From Deinococcus roseus (lineage in GTDB: Bacteria > Deinococcota > Deinococci > Deinococcales > Deinococcaceae): 64,000 bases of DNA. Below, piece by piece: positions 9,490 through 18,142 of this stretch (position 1 is its first letter; each line of letters starts with the position of its first letter). The position numbers were made by a program, and so were the translations under genes. The stretch lies in contig NZ_BMOD01000024.1 in NCBI RefSeq assembly GCF_014646895.1, positions 1-64,000 on the forward strand, written 5' to 3'. The notes beneath the pieces are model-generated. The model was not told where the DNA came from. It worked only from the letters and a program-made list of their open reading frames with translations, and did not search any database.

Positions 9490-10781
9490 GCACCACCCTG
9501 CAAAAGAGTCCCACAAAGGAGAAACCCGCCAGACGAAGCATCGGGCCGGGGGTGATTTTTCGGATTGCCTGGAAAGCCATCATCGGGAACCCCCTCAGGT
9601 CTGCCCTGACCGTGCTGGGCATGGTGATTGGTGTGGCTGCCGTGGTCGCCCTGGTGGAGATTGGGCAGGGATCCACCAGCAACATCACCAAATCTTTAGA
9701 GAGCCTCGGAACCAACCTGCTCACCGTGCAGACCAACATGGGCGGCAGGGGCGGACCTGCTGCAGGAGGGCTGGTGCGCGGAGGAGACAACCAGACCATC
9801 ACCATGAAAGACCTGGAGGCCATCCAGAGCGAACTCTCGGATCAGGTGGCAGGCATTGCCCCCACCAGTTCCGGGCGTTATCAGGTCAAGTCCGGCAAGA
9901 ACAACCAGAACGTCTCGGTGATGGGCACCACCGCCGATTACGCAGCGGTGCGCAACTCCGCTGTGGAAAAAGGCGCCTTCATCACAAACGCAGACCAGGA
10001 AGGCAAAAAGCGCGTGGTGGTGCTGGGGTATCAGGTGGCCCAGGACCTCTTTGATACGGCAGACCCGCTGGGCCAGAAGATCAAACTGGGCGGGATTTCT
10101 TTCACGGTGGTGGGTGTGCTGCCGGACAAGGGAAACGCGGGCTTCAACAATGTGAACTCCTCGGTGATCATTCCGCTGAGCACCTACCTGAGAAGGTTGT
10201 CGAGGTCCAGCACCTCCAACCCCAAGGTGTCCAACATCTACATCCAGGGCAAAGACAAGGACAGCCTGACCGACCTGCAAACCGAAATCACCAGCATTCT
10301 GGCCCGCACCCATGAGCAGACCGATTCCAGCACCTACGACTTTCAGGTGCAGAATCAGGCAGATGCCCTGGCAAGTGTGAATCAGGTGTCCCAGACGTTG
10401 ACGCTGTTTCTGGGCGGGGTCGCAGGAATCAGCTTGCTGGTGGGCGGCATCGGCATCATGAACATCATGCTGGTCTCGGTCACCGAACGCACCCGTGAAA
10501 TCGGCATCAGGAAAGCCCTGGGGGCCAAACCCAGAGACATCCTCACCCAGTTTCTCACCGAGTCCGTGGTCCTCTCCGTTGGAGGAGGGCTGCTGGGCAT
10601 CGGACTGGGACTCACCCTGGCAAGCGTGGTCGGGAAACTGCTGGGCATCACCCCGGTCACTTCGGTGTCCAGCATGCTGCTGGCCTTCACTTTTTCGGTG
10701 GTGGTGGGGGTGTTCTTCGGTTATTACCCTGCCACCCGCGCTGCAAAACTCGACCCCGTAGACTCGCTGCGTTATGAATAA
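9486..10781 (+). CDS. MacB/FtsX-family ABC permease
   Basis: A 431-residue permease. One transmembrane helix lies at about residues 35-60 (RSALTVLGMVIGVAAVVALVEIG), then a large extracytoplasmic MacB-type domain to about residue 300, then three C-terminal helices containing GGIGIMNIMLVSVTERTREIGIRKALGA, the FtsX coupling-helix hallmark. A Gly-rich GGRGGPAAGGLVRGGD insert lies in the early periplasmic part. It forms the transport or mechanotransmission core with the upstream ATPase. Confidence 0.92.
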   Translation: MSTTLQKSPTKEKPARRSIGPGVIFRIAWKAIIGNPLRSALTVLGMVIGVAAVVALVEIGQGSTSNITKSLESLGTNLLTVQTNMGGRGGPAAGGLVRGGDNQTITMKDLEAIQSELSDQVAGIAPTSSGRYQVKSGKNNQNVSVMGTTADYAAVRNSAVEKGAFITNADQEGKKRVVVLGYQVAQDLFDTADPLGQKIKLGGISFTVVGVLPDKGNAGFNNVNSSVIIPLSTYLRRLSRSSTSNPKVSNIYIQGKDKDSLTDLQTEITSILARTHEQTDSSTYDFQVQNQADALASVNQVSQTLTLFLGGVAGISLLVGGIGIMNIMLVSVTERTREIGIRKALGAKPRDILTQFLTESVVLSVGGGLLGIGLGLTLASVVGKLLGITPVTSVSSMLLAFTFSVVVGVFFGYYPATRAAKLDPVDSLRYE

Positions 10782-10809
10782 AGCGGTTGCGAGTGAGAAA
10801 GGAAACACC

Positions 10810-11421
10810 ATGAAAAGCAAAAACACCCTCAGAGCCGTTACGCTGCTGGTCCTCAGCCTCTCCCCCGCCCTCGCCCAGCAAGCCCAGACCGGAAACCAGA
10901 CCCAGGGCCAGAACAGCCAGATGCGTGCAGAGATGGACAAGATCCGCCCCATTCTGGACCTTTCCCGTGAAATCCGGCAACTGGGCAACCTGCACAAGCA
11001 GAAAGGACTGGCGATCAGCAAAGCGCAGGCTGCCAAACTCATCCCCATCCTGAAAGACCTGCAAACCCGCAAGTCCCTGACTGCAACCCAGGCAGACAGC
11101 ATCCTGGTGAAAATTGAGGACACCATCCTGAGTGACAAGCAGCTCACCTGGCTGGACAGCCAGGGTTTCGGACCTGGCGGGCAGAACGGACAGGCAGGTT
11201 CCAATGGGCAGAACGTGCAGAACCGTCCCAATGGACAGAATGACACCCCTCCCAGTGGCCAGCAGGGCACCCCTCCTCAGGGTGGTCCCAATGGAACACC
11301 CCTTCAGGGTGGACCCAGAGGCAACATGAGCGCAATCACGAAAGCCGCCAACGCTTTCACGGTGGATCCGTTCAAGACCGAACTGAAAACGGTGCTGACT
11401 TTGCTGCAGGGCATCAAATAA
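10810..11421 (+). CDS. Secreted Gln/Asn/Gly-rich protein, last gene of efflux operon
   Basis: A 203-residue protein not recognised as a named family. ATG 10810 is chosen over upstream alternatives because GAGAAAGGAAACACC precedes it and it opens a clear signal peptide ending near ALA-QQ. The middle (residues 45-120) is helical and charged, with a repeated ILxxLxxL pattern, and residues 125-170 are low complexity (Gly, Gln, Asn, Pro). It ends just before a strong terminator, which closes the operon. It may be a periplasmic accessory or a secreted client of the pump; this is inference. Confidence 0.7.
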   Translation: MKSKNTLRAVTLLVLSLSPALAQQAQTGNQTQGQNSQMRAEMDKIRPILDLSREIRQLGNLHKQKGLAISKAQAAKLIPILKDLQTRKSLTATQADSILVKIEDTILSDKQLTWLDSQGFGPGGQNGQAGSNGQNVQNRPNGQNDTPPSGQQGTPPQGGPNGTPLQGGPRGNMSAITKAANAFTVDPFKTELKTVLTLLQGIK

Positions 11422-11436
11422 AGCCACACAAAAAGA

Positions 11437-11468
11437 AAAGAAGGCAGGGATTCCCTGCCTTCTTTTCT
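11437..11468 (+). terminator. Rho-independent terminator of efflux operon
   Basis: The stem AGAAGGCAGGGA pairs with TCCCTGCCTTCT around a tiny loop and is followed by TTTCTC. It begins 15 bases after the last efflux-operon stop codon. An A-rich run on the left side would let it also act for the convergent gene. Confidence 0.88.
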
Positions 11469-11563
11469 CTGGATGCTCACAGGTCAGTTCACAGGGTCAG
11501 CAAAGGGTCTGCCACCCTTTGCATGGTCTGGTAACCGGAGGCTTATGTGCCAAATTCACCCCA

Positions 11564-12085
11564 TCAGAGCCGCTGCAAATACGCTTCAAGCTGGTCCAGG
11601 GTCCCGCCCATGCCCTGCCTGAGGTTCTGCATGAAGCCAATGTACAGCTGGGTTTCTTCGGGGGTGGCGTGGATGGGGCCGCCCTGCAGGGTCAGGATGG
11701 TTTTGCCGTCCTGTTCTTCAAAAGTCAGGATGTTGAGGAGTTCGAGCGGCCAGTTGGGATTGAAAGGGGCACGGATGGCATGGCCGTTTTCATCACAGAA
11801 GGCACTGGTGTAAACCAGTCTTTCTGGAGCCTGAATGTCCTGGTACTGGAAGCGTCCGTAGCTTTTCTGGCCATCCCTTTCCATGCTGTAGAGGAACAGG
11901 CCCTGTTCCTGCAAATCCAGGCGTTCCACCTGAAGGTTCATTCCGGCAGGCCCCCACCACTGGGCCAGGTGCTCGGGCTGGGTGAACACCTCAAACAGCA
12001 GGGTTCTGGGGGCATCAAAGGTGCGTTGCAGAAAGAAAGGATGCTGGCTGGATTCACTGGTCAGGTTCTGTGGGGTTTGCTGCAT
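11564..12085 (-). CDS. SRPBCC (AHSA1-type) domain protein
   Basis: A 173-residue protein of the START/Bet v 1-like SRPBCC fold of the AHSA1 type (FFLQRTFDAPRTLLFEVFTQPEHLAQWWGPAG at the N-terminus and a C-terminal helix ending QLEAYLQRL). Such proteins bind small hydrophobic ligands. Start ATG 12085 has AAGGAG upstream and lies inside the 3' end of the ArsR gene, so the two are translated together. ArsR-AHSA1 pairs are widespread; the ligand is unknown. Confidence 0.85.
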   Translation of the reverse strand: MQQTPQNLTSESSQHPFFLQRTFDAPRTLLFEVFTQPEHLAQWWGPAGMNLQVERLDLQEQGLFLYSMERDGQKSYGRFQYQDIQAPERLVYTSAFCDENGHAIRAPFNPNWPLELLNILTFEEQDGKTILTLQGGPIHATPEETQLYIGFMQNLRQGMGGTLDQLEAYLQRL

Positions 12086-12422
12086 GGTTTTGCTCCTTTT
12101 GCTTCAAATGCCTGAGGTAATCATCCAGACGGTCAAAATTTTCTTCCCAGAATTTTTTGTACTGGGAAATCCAGTCCGAGACTTCTTTCAGTTTTTCGGT
12201 TTCCAGTTTGCAGGGCCGCCACTGGGCTTCTCTGCTTCTGGAAATCAGGCCTGCATGTTCCAGCACTTTCAGGTGTCTGGAAATGGCAGGAAGCGAGATG
12301 TCGAAGGGTTCTGCGAGCTCGTTCACAGTGGCTTCCCCTTCGGCCAGACGCATCAGGATGGCCCGACGCACCGGGTCAGAGAGGGCGGCCAGGGTGGTGC
12401 TGAGGGGATCCTGCTCCGTCAT
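12054..12422 (-). CDS. ArsR-family transcriptional regulator
   Basis: A 122-residue winged-helix repressor: LAALSDPVRRAILMRLAEGEATVNELAEPFDISLPAISRHLKVLEHAGLI contains the recognition helix. There are no paired cysteines, so metal sensing is unlikely; it belongs to the ArsR branch coupled to SRPBCC proteins. ATG 12422 is preferred to GTG 12434 because AGGAG lies eleven bases before the ATG but only one base before the GTG. It overlaps the downstream SRPBCC gene by 32 bases and has a near-consensus promoter upstream. Confidence 0.88.
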   Translation of the reverse strand: MTEQDPLSTTLAALSDPVRRAILMRLAEGEATVNELAEPFDISLPAISRHLKVLEHAGLISRSREAQWRPCKLETEKLKEVSDWISQYKKFWEENFDRLDDYLRHLKQKEQNHAANPTEPDQ

Positions 12423-12458
12423 GTTATTTAACACTCCTGTTAATTAACTTATATGTAA

Positions 12459-12487
12459 AATATACGGTGTTTTGAAGATGATGTCAA
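12459..12487 (-). promoter_or_regulatory. Sigma-70-type promoter of arsR-SRPBCC pair
   Basis: On the minus strand TTGACA and TATATT are separated by exactly 17 bases, close to the consensus. The AT-rich AAGTTAATTAAC just downstream is partly palindromic and is a plausible ArsR operator. Confidence 0.75.
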
Positions 12488-12519
12488 GAGCAGAACGAAA
12501 CGCCCAGCATCCCGGTCTT

Positions 12520-12609
12520 CACGCAAAGCCAGCGTCAAGGGCAGTGTGGCTGCACAGGGAACCATACCTCTGGCTTCAAAGCCCTGCTTTCTTCAGGGCT
12601 GGCTTTTTT
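12520..12609 (+). ncRNA. Candidate small RNA with terminator
   Basis: On the plus strand AAGCCAG (12526-12532) can pair with CTGGCTT (12570-12576). It is followed at once by a terminator-type hairpin AGCCCTG/CAGGGCT (12580-12600) and CTTTTTT. No gene lies upstream on this strand, so the terminator suggests a short independent transcript divergent from arsR. No RNA family is recognised. Confidence 0.4.
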
Positions 12610-12635
12610 CGCTTTGCACCACAGAAAATCATCAA

Positions 12636-12665
12636 CTTGAAAAAGCTTGAAAAAGCTTGAAAAAG
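12636..12665. repeat. Three tandem 10-bp repeats
   Basis: CTTGAAAAAG occurs three times head to tail directly after the terminator hairpin. The purpose is unknown; it may be simple slippage. Confidence 0.7.
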
Positions 12666-12708
12666 ACCGCCAGCCAGAGCTTTGCGGTCCTCCCCCTCAA
12701 AAACAAAA

Positions 12709-12757
12709 ATCCAGTGTTTCATCCAATCCAGTGTTTCATCCAATCCAGTGTTTCATT
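12709..12757. repeat. Tandem 17-bp repeats at 3' end of small gene
   Basis: ATCCAGTGTTTCATCCA occurs twice and a third copy is partial. The repeats overlap the 3' end of the small membrane-protein gene and supply its last residues and stop codon, so copy-number change would alter or extend the C-terminus. Confidence 0.75.
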
Positions 12758-12924
12758 GCAGGTTGTGCAGGAGCTTTGCCGGGTGCCTTGATGGGCACTT
12801 TCATGGGCCCTGGTGCTTTTTGCAGGATTCGGGTGCCAGTGATGCCATGAGCAAGCAGCAGAACCGCTCCGCCAATCAGAAGTCCAAAAATCAGGCCAAT
12901 CAAGAGTGAAATCAAAAACAGCAT
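12736..12924 (-). CDS. Small single-pass membrane protein
   Basis: A 62-residue protein not recognised as a family. It is supported by a very strong ribosome binding site, GGGAGGTGATGC, just upstream of ATG 12924. Residues 2-28 form one hydrophobic helix (LFLISLLIGLIFGLLIGGAVLLLA), followed by a basic Pro/Lys-rich tail with PxKxPxK repeats. The last residues and stop come from the 17-bp tandem repeat. It is probably an inner-membrane peptide with the tail in the cytosol. Confidence 0.6.
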   Translation of the reverse strand: MLFLISLLIGLIFGLLIGGAVLLLAHGITGTRILQKAPGPMKVPIKAPGKAPAQPAMKHWIG

Positions 12925-13269
12925 TCAGCATCACCTCCCGGGGAAGCTTTCCCCATGCCCTTCCTGATCTGATGCTAAAAGAGCGTGCTGAAATGCGTCT
13001 GAGACGCACTGAGGTCAAAGTGAAGAAAGCTGATCGTAACCTGACAGCCTGTCTGAATGCCGTCAGGCACGCAAGTTGAACTGAAGTCGTGCTGAAACCA
13101 GCGCAGGTCCGTTGTGACCTCTTCACCACGCAAGGGTTGCCAGCTGTCACCTGAATCAGGGGTCGGGTCTGGACTTCATCTCTCCAGGGCAGCTGACCCA
13201 TCATTGGACCCTCGATTTTTTCAGAAAATGGACCTGTTGGAGCAACCACTTTGAGGCCATACTGGTCCC
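12925..13269. other. Intergenic region with hairpins
   Basis: Holds the promoters of the small membrane-protein gene and of the PaiB-like gene. Two inverted repeats are visible: TGCGTC around TGA at about 12993-13007, and CCTGAC paired with GTCAGG at about 13039-13067. No convincing gene was seen. Confidence 0.4.
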
Positions 13270-13851
13270 ATGTACCGCCCCCCTTACTTCAAACAGGACG
13301 ACCCGACAGAACTTCACCGTTTCATGCAGGCCCACAGCTTCTCCACACTGGTCAGCCAGCAGCCTTTCATGGCCACCCACCTGCCCCTGCTGATCGAAGA
13401 AGGCCGCATCTCCGGCCATGTGGCCAGAGCAAACCAGCACAGCAAACTCGATGGACAGGAGGTGCTGGTGATGTTCCAGGGGCCCCATGCTTACGTTTCT
13501 GCAGGATGGTACCAGCAGACCGGAGAGGTTCCCACCTGGAATTACACCGCCGTGCATGCTTATGGCACTTTCCACCCGGTGACCGATCCGCAGCGCGTGT
13601 CCGGGCACCTGCGTCAGCTGGTCACCCACCACGAGCAACACCAGCCCACCCCCTGGGAACTGGACCTCAGCGAGGAGGCCCTGCAAAAAATGGCGCGGGC
13701 CATTCTGGTGTTTGACATCCACATCACCCGACTGGAAGGGAAATACAAGCTCAGCCAGAACCGCACCCCCCTGGAGCGTGAAAGGGTCGTGGAAGGTTTG
13801 CAGAGAAAAGACGGTAAAGTGGCGGACCTTGTCAAAAAGTGGAGCCCCTGA
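13270..13851 (+). CDS. PaiB-like FMN-binding protein
   Basis: A 193-residue protein matching the PaiB family (split-barrel FMN-binding fold, described as a negative regulator of sporulation and protease genes in Bacillus). Visible hallmarks are the start MYRPPYF, the segment TLVSQQPFMATHLPLL, HVARANQH and the C-terminal KYKLSQNRTPLERE. The start ATG follows CATACT by six bases without a ribosome binding site, which suggests a leaderless message. It stands alone between two intergenic regions. Confidence 0.88.
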   Translation: MYRPPYFKQDDPTELHRFMQAHSFSTLVSQQPFMATHLPLLIEEGRISGHVARANQHSKLDGQEVLVMFQGPHAYVSAGWYQQTGEVPTWNYTAVHAYGTFHPVTDPQRVSGHLRQLVTHHEQHQPTPWELDLSEEALQKMARAILVFDIHITRLEGKYKLSQNRTPLERERVVEGLQRKDGKVADLVKKWSP

Positions 13852-14305
13852 AGTCCAGCATCCAGGAGCACAGATGTGCAAAACGCTGATCTTCAGCGTC
13901 CATGGAGAGGGCAACAGACCGAAAAAGCTGTTGTCCTCATTTATTGCTGCTGTGCAGCAGGCCTCTGCAGATCGTGAAACCACAGGGGTTTGCTTTGTGG
14001 GAGGGCCAGCCGCCATCTGCTGTCCTCTTAACCCAGAGATCCACAGCCTGCTTCCTGGAAGACCCGGACACGGGAAAGCCGCACATCATCCCTTACGGCA
14101 TTGCCCTGATGTTCTGACGGCCCAGAACACAAAAATCCCAGACTGTTTGCCTGTCTATCACTGCTGATGGACAGCTTCGCTTGCCAGAAGCCCTGAATTG
14201 ATCCCAAACACCGTGGCCTGTGTACCTCCAGCAGCCCAAACCCGTAAAATCTGGGAGAACACTTTCCAGATTCAGTTCTCTGGCTTGCAGAGGAAGGGGC
14301 ACCAA
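13852..14305. other. Intergenic region before signalling operon
   Basis: No gene is supported. A short plus frame ends with a stretch (EDPDTGKPHIIPYGIALMF, about 14043-14117) that looks protein-like and may be the tail of a decayed gene, but I cannot name it. AGAGGAAGGGGCACCAA just before 14306 is the ribosome binding site of the next gene. Confidence 0.4.
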
Positions 14306-15253
14306 ATGAGCAAGGGCGACATCCTGATTGTTGACGACAACCCGCACAACCTGACTTTGCTGGCGGGCATTTTGCGCGAGGCGGGGTACCGGGTGCGTGC
14401 CGCCAAAAGCGGGCAGCTGGCCCTGGACCAGGCGGGTTTTGCACGCCCGGACCTGATCATGCTGGACATCATGATGCCCGAGATGGACGGGTATGAAACC
14501 TGCCGCCGCCTGAAAGCCACCGAGCATGGCCCCCTGATTCCCGTGATCTTCATCAGTGCCCTCAATGACGTGCTGGACAAGGTCAGGGGCTTTGAGGTGG
14601 GTGGGGTGGATTTCGTGACCAAGCCCTTTCAGGCCGAAGAGGTGCTGGCCCGGGTGGATTGCCAGTTGAAAATCTTCCGGTTGCAACGTGAACTGGCTGC
14701 ATTGAATGCCATTCTGGAGGAAAAAAACCGTGAACTGGAACGGGCAAACGCTGAACTGACCCGCCACGCCACCACCGATGTTTTGACCGGGCTGTTCAAC
14801 CGCCGCAAATTCATCGAGGCGGCGGAGGAGGAGATCAAGTTCTCCCAGCGGCACGGCACCCCTTTCGCGCTGGTGATGCTGGATGTGGACCACTTCAAGA
14901 AGGTCAACGACACCCACGGGCACGACCAGGGAGATGAAGTGCTCAGACATGTGGCGAAACTGCTGCGTTCCAGGGTGCGGACCACCGACATCACGGCACG
15001 CTGGGGCGGCGAGGAATTCATGGTGCTGCTCAGGCACACCGACCTGAAAGCCGGAGAGAAAATGGCCGAAAAAATGCGGGAAAGCCTGGCCCTGACTCCA
15101 GCCGGCTCGGTGGGGGCCGTGACCGCCAGTTTTGGCGTGACGGCGTTTGAGCCCACAGACACCCTCACCTCGCTCAGTTCGCGGGTGGATGCGCTGCTCT
15201 ACGAGGCCAAAGCTGCGGGGCGCAACCGGGTGCATGCAGGAGGAATCTCATGA
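14306..15253 (+). CDS. Response regulator with GGDEF diguanylate cyclase
   Basis: A 315-residue PleD-like protein. Residues 4-120 form a receiver domain (ILIVDDN; phospho-acceptor Asp in LIMLDIMMPEMDG; Lys in VTKPF). A short coiled coil leads to a GGDEF domain with WGGEEF and, five residues before it, RTTD, a proper inhibitory I-site. Its stop overlaps the start of the hybrid kinase by four bases, so the kinase is the likely phosphodonor and cyclic di-GMP the output. ATG 14306 is chosen for its ribosome binding site and domain start. Confidence 0.92.
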   Translation: MSKGDILIVDDNPHNLTLLAGILREAGYRVRAAKSGQLALDQAGFARPDLIMLDIMMPEMDGYETCRRLKATEHGPLIPVIFISALNDVLDKVRGFEVGGVDFVTKPFQAEEVLARVDCQLKIFRLQRELAALNAILEEKNRELERANAELTRHATTDVLTGLFNRRKFIEAAEEEIKFSQRHGTPFALVMLDVDHFKKVNDTHGHDQGDEVLRHVAKLLRSRVRTTDITARWGGEEFMVLLRHTDLKAGEKMAEKMRESLALTPAGSVGAVTASFGVTAFEPTDTLTSLSSRVDALLYEAKAAGRNRVHAGGIS

Positions 15254-17871
15254 TTGACCCGCGCAAGGAGCTTCCCAGCCAGGTGGATCCCAGGTTGCTG
15301 CTGCTGGCCATCCAGCAAAGCCAGAACGCCGTGATGATCACCAACCGCAAAGACGAACTGATCTGGGTCAACACCGGATTCACCCTGCTGACCGGCTACA
15401 CCCTGGAAGAGGTGGAGGGCAAGAGCCCCCCAGACCTGCTGCAGGGCGAGAATTCGGAAAGCATTGTGACGCTGGACATCCAGGACAGCATTGCCAGAGG
15501 GCAGACCTTTGAAGGCGAAGTCTACAACTACAAGAAAGACGGCAGTGGGTACTGGGCCCTGATCAGCGTCTCTGCCCTCTATGACGAAAAAGGCGATTTT
15601 GACGGTTTTCTGTGCACCCAGACCGACATCACCGAACGCAAGACCATGGAACGGGAGCTGTCCCGTTACGTGCAGGCCATCCACAAGGTGGAGGTTTCGG
15701 TGCTGCTCACCGACCACGAAGACCGACTGATCTGGGTGAACGACCACTTCACGGAATCCAACGGTTTCACCCTGGAAGAGGTGCGTGGCAAGCGTCCAGC
15801 AGAGGTGCTGCGGGGTCCCAACACCGATCTGGACGCAGCCGTGGCTTTCGACTCCAGCGCTGTGGACCATGAGCCTTTCCGGGGCGAGATCTTCAACTAC
15901 CGCAAAGACGGCACCGGATACTGGGCGGAAATTTCGGCCACTCCGCTTTTTGGCAACAAGGGGGAATTTCAGGGCTTCATCACCATCAGCAACGATGTCA
16001 CCGAGCGCAAATACTACGAGGCCGAAATGAAACGGCTGAACGAGGCCCAGATGACCCGTCTGGCCGAAGCGGTCCGGCGCTCCCGGAATGCCGTGCTGGT
16101 GACGGATTTTCATGACTGCATCGAATGGGCCAATGAGGGTTTCACCAGCCTGACCGGATACACCCTGGAAGAGGTGCTGGGCCAGCGCCCAGGAGACATC
16201 CTCACCCCCACGGGCACCAACGAAAGCCTGTTGCAGGAAATCGGGAACACCATTCAGGCCGGGGGCACCTTTGAGGGGGAAATTTTCCAGCAGCGCAAAA
16301 ATGGCAGCAATTATTGGGCCTGGATTTCGGTGACCCCCCTGAAAAATGCAGCAGGAGAGGTGCAGGGCTTCATCACCATCCAGACCGACATCACCGACCG
16401 CAAAAGCCTGGAAGCAGAACTGGCCCTTGCCGTGGTGCAGGTGGGTCAGGCCCAGGCTGCCATCGAATCCGAGAAGAAAGCCCTGGAGGCCAACAAAGCC
16501 AAGAGTGTCTTTCTGGCCAACATGAGCCACGAACTGAGAACCCCCCTGAATGCCGTGCTGGGTTTTGCCCAGGTGATGCAACGCAAACCCGGACGGGACG
16601 AGGAGGACCGCCGTCAACTGGACATCATCCAGCGTTCCGGGGAGCACCTGCTGGAACTGATCAACGATGTGCTGTCCATTTCCAAGATCGAGGCGGGCAA
16701 GGTCAATCTGGCCGCAGATCCCTTTGACCTGCATTTGCTGCTGCAAACCGTGGAAAGCATGATCCGGGTGCGCTCCGAGGCCCGCAAGATCGAACTGTTC
16801 TTTGAAATTGATGCTTCCCTGCCCCGCTTTGTGCGTGGTGATGAGGGGAAGCTGCGTCAGGTGCTGATCAATTTGCTCAGCAACGCCGTGAAATTCACCT
16901 CCAATGGGGGCGTGGTGTTGCGGGCCTGGTGGGAGGGCAGCACCGCCCACTTCGAGGTGGAGGACACCGGAGAGGGCATCAAAGAGGAAGAACTCATCAC
17001 CCTTTTTGAGCCTTTTGTGCAAACCGAGAGTGGACGCAAAAACCGCGAGGGCACAGGGCTTGGCCTTGCGATCAGCAGAACCTTTGTGCGCCTGATGGGC
17101 GGAGACATCCGGGTGCGCAGCAGCCATGGGGTCGGAACCACCTTCGAGATGGATGTGAAACTGCCCCTGGCAGAACAGGAAGCCGTGCGCCCGAAAGACG
17201 AACGCCACGTGCTGGGACTGGAACATGGGCATCCCCCTGTGCGCCTGCTGGTCGTGGACGACATGTGGGAAAACCGCACCCTGATGTGCGAGTTGCTGCA
17301 ATCGGTGGGCTTTGAAACCAGAGAAGCCAGCAACGGACAGGAAGCCATTGAAGTGTGGCAGGACTGGCACCCCCACCTGATCTGGATGGACATCCGCATG
17401 CCCGTGATGGACGGCTACCAGGCCACCCGCAGCATCCGGGAACTGGAGCAGACGCAGGGGGCAGAGCGCTGCAAGATCATCGCTTTCACGGCCAGTGTGT
17501 TCGAGCAGGAGCGCACAGCCATTCTGCAGTCCGGCTGCGATGACATGGTGTTCAAGCCTTTCCGGGAGGAAACCATCTTCCAGACCCTCAGCGACCGCCT
17601 GGGGGTGCGTTTCAGGTATGCCGATGCGCCCACTGAACCGCAAAACCAGGACCTGCAACCCGAGGAGATTCTCATTCCAGAACGCTTCACGCGCATTCCC
17701 GAAGCGGTGCTGACCCGCCTGGAGCAGGCCCTGCGCATGGGAGACGATCAGGCTGTGCTGGATTTGCTGGACACCCTCTCTGAGACCGATTCACAGCTGT
17801 CAAAAGCCATTCAGAACGCTGTTGAGAACTTCGATTTCGATGTGGTGCTCTCAGGGATGGGCAGAAGCTGA
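15250..17871 (+). CDS. Triple-PAS hybrid sensor histidine kinase
   Basis: An 873-residue cytosolic kinase without membrane segments. Three PAS/PAC units (about residues 15-135, 140-260, 270-390) share motifs such as WVNTGFTLLTGYTLEEV and ITERK. Then come HisKA (SHELRTPLNAVLGF, phospho-His), HATPase_c (INLLSNAVKFT, DTGEGI, EGTGLGLAI), a receiver domain (LLVVDDMWENRTLM, Asp in LIWMDIRMPVMDG) and a 90-residue helical tail. PAS units of this kind often hold flavin or heme, but the typical LOV cysteine motif is absent. It overlaps the REC-GGDEF gene by four bases. Confidence 0.92.
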   Translation: MIDPRKELPSQVDPRLLLLAIQQSQNAVMITNRKDELIWVNTGFTLLTGYTLEEVEGKSPPDLLQGENSESIVTLDIQDSIARGQTFEGEVYNYKKDGSGYWALISVSALYDEKGDFDGFLCTQTDITERKTMERELSRYVQAIHKVEVSVLLTDHEDRLIWVNDHFTESNGFTLEEVRGKRPAEVLRGPNTDLDAAVAFDSSAVDHEPFRGEIFNYRKDGTGYWAEISATPLFGNKGEFQGFITISNDVTERKYYEAEMKRLNEAQMTRLAEAVRRSRNAVLVTDFHDCIEWANEGFTSLTGYTLEEVLGQRPGDILTPTGTNESLLQEIGNTIQAGGTFEGEIFQQRKNGSNYWAWISVTPLKNAAGEVQGFITIQTDITDRKSLEAELALAVVQVGQAQAAIESEKKALEANKAKSVFLANMSHELRTPLNAVLGFAQVMQRKPGRDEEDRRQLDIIQRSGEHLLELINDVLSISKIEAGKVNLAADPFDLHLLLQTVESMIRVRSEARKIELFFEIDASLPRFVRGDEGKLRQVLINLLSNAVKFTSNGGVVLRAWWEGSTAHFEVEDTGEGIKEEELITLFEPFVQTESGRKNREGTGLGLAISRTFVRLMGGDIRVRSSHGVGTTFEMDVKLPLAEQEAVRPKDERHVLGLEHGHPPVRLLVVDDMWENRTLMCELLQSVGFETREASNGQEAIEVWQDWHPHLIWMDIRMPVMDGYQATRSIRELEQTQGAERCKIIAFTASVFEQERTAILQSGCDDMVFKPFREETIFQTLSDRLGVRFRYADAPTEPQNQDLQPEEILIPERFTRIPEAVLTRLEQALRMGDDQAVLDLLDTLSETDSQLSKAIQNAVENFDFDVVLSGMGRS

Positions 17872-17900
17872 AACCCGTCAGAACCTGTTTCAGCTGAATG

Positions 17901-17936
17901 AAAAACACCCCCTCACAGAACACCGATGAGGGGGTG
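17901..17936 (-). terminator. Bidirectional hairpin terminator
   Basis: CACCCCCTCA and TGAGGGGGTG form a ten-base stem. The T-run (GTTTTT) lies on the minus strand, so it suits the helicase gene 200 bases away; the plus side lacks a good T-run but lies 35 bases after the kinase stop. Confidence 0.65.
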
Positions 17937-18142
17937 CAGCATTTCTGAAGTCTATTTCTGAAAGTCGTAGCCCAGTTCGCTGCTGTAACGGGTTTCATTC
18001 AGCCCTTTTTCCCCTCACCCAGCACTTCTGCCGTGAAGCCATGTTTTTCGGTGGGCTGCTGGCAATGTGACAGGCCATTTTTTTGTGTTGCCACCCCTGC
18101 GGCCGGGTTCAATGCCAGCAGGTCATCAAGGGAGGGGCAACC

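Noticed and set aside
9696..11270. 524-codon minus frame opposite the permease and secreted protein
   Set aside because: Antisense shadow of a GC-rich coding region; no start signal and no domain sense.
13902..14117. 71-codon plus frame between the PaiB-like gene and the REC-GGDEF gene
   Set aside because: Only its last 20 residues look protein-like; no start signal, no recognised domain. At most a decayed tail.
15199..17658. 819-codon minus frame opposite the hybrid kinase
   Set aside because: Composition (His, Gln, Gly, Phe) is typical of reverse-strand shadows; the plus frame has all kinase motifs.
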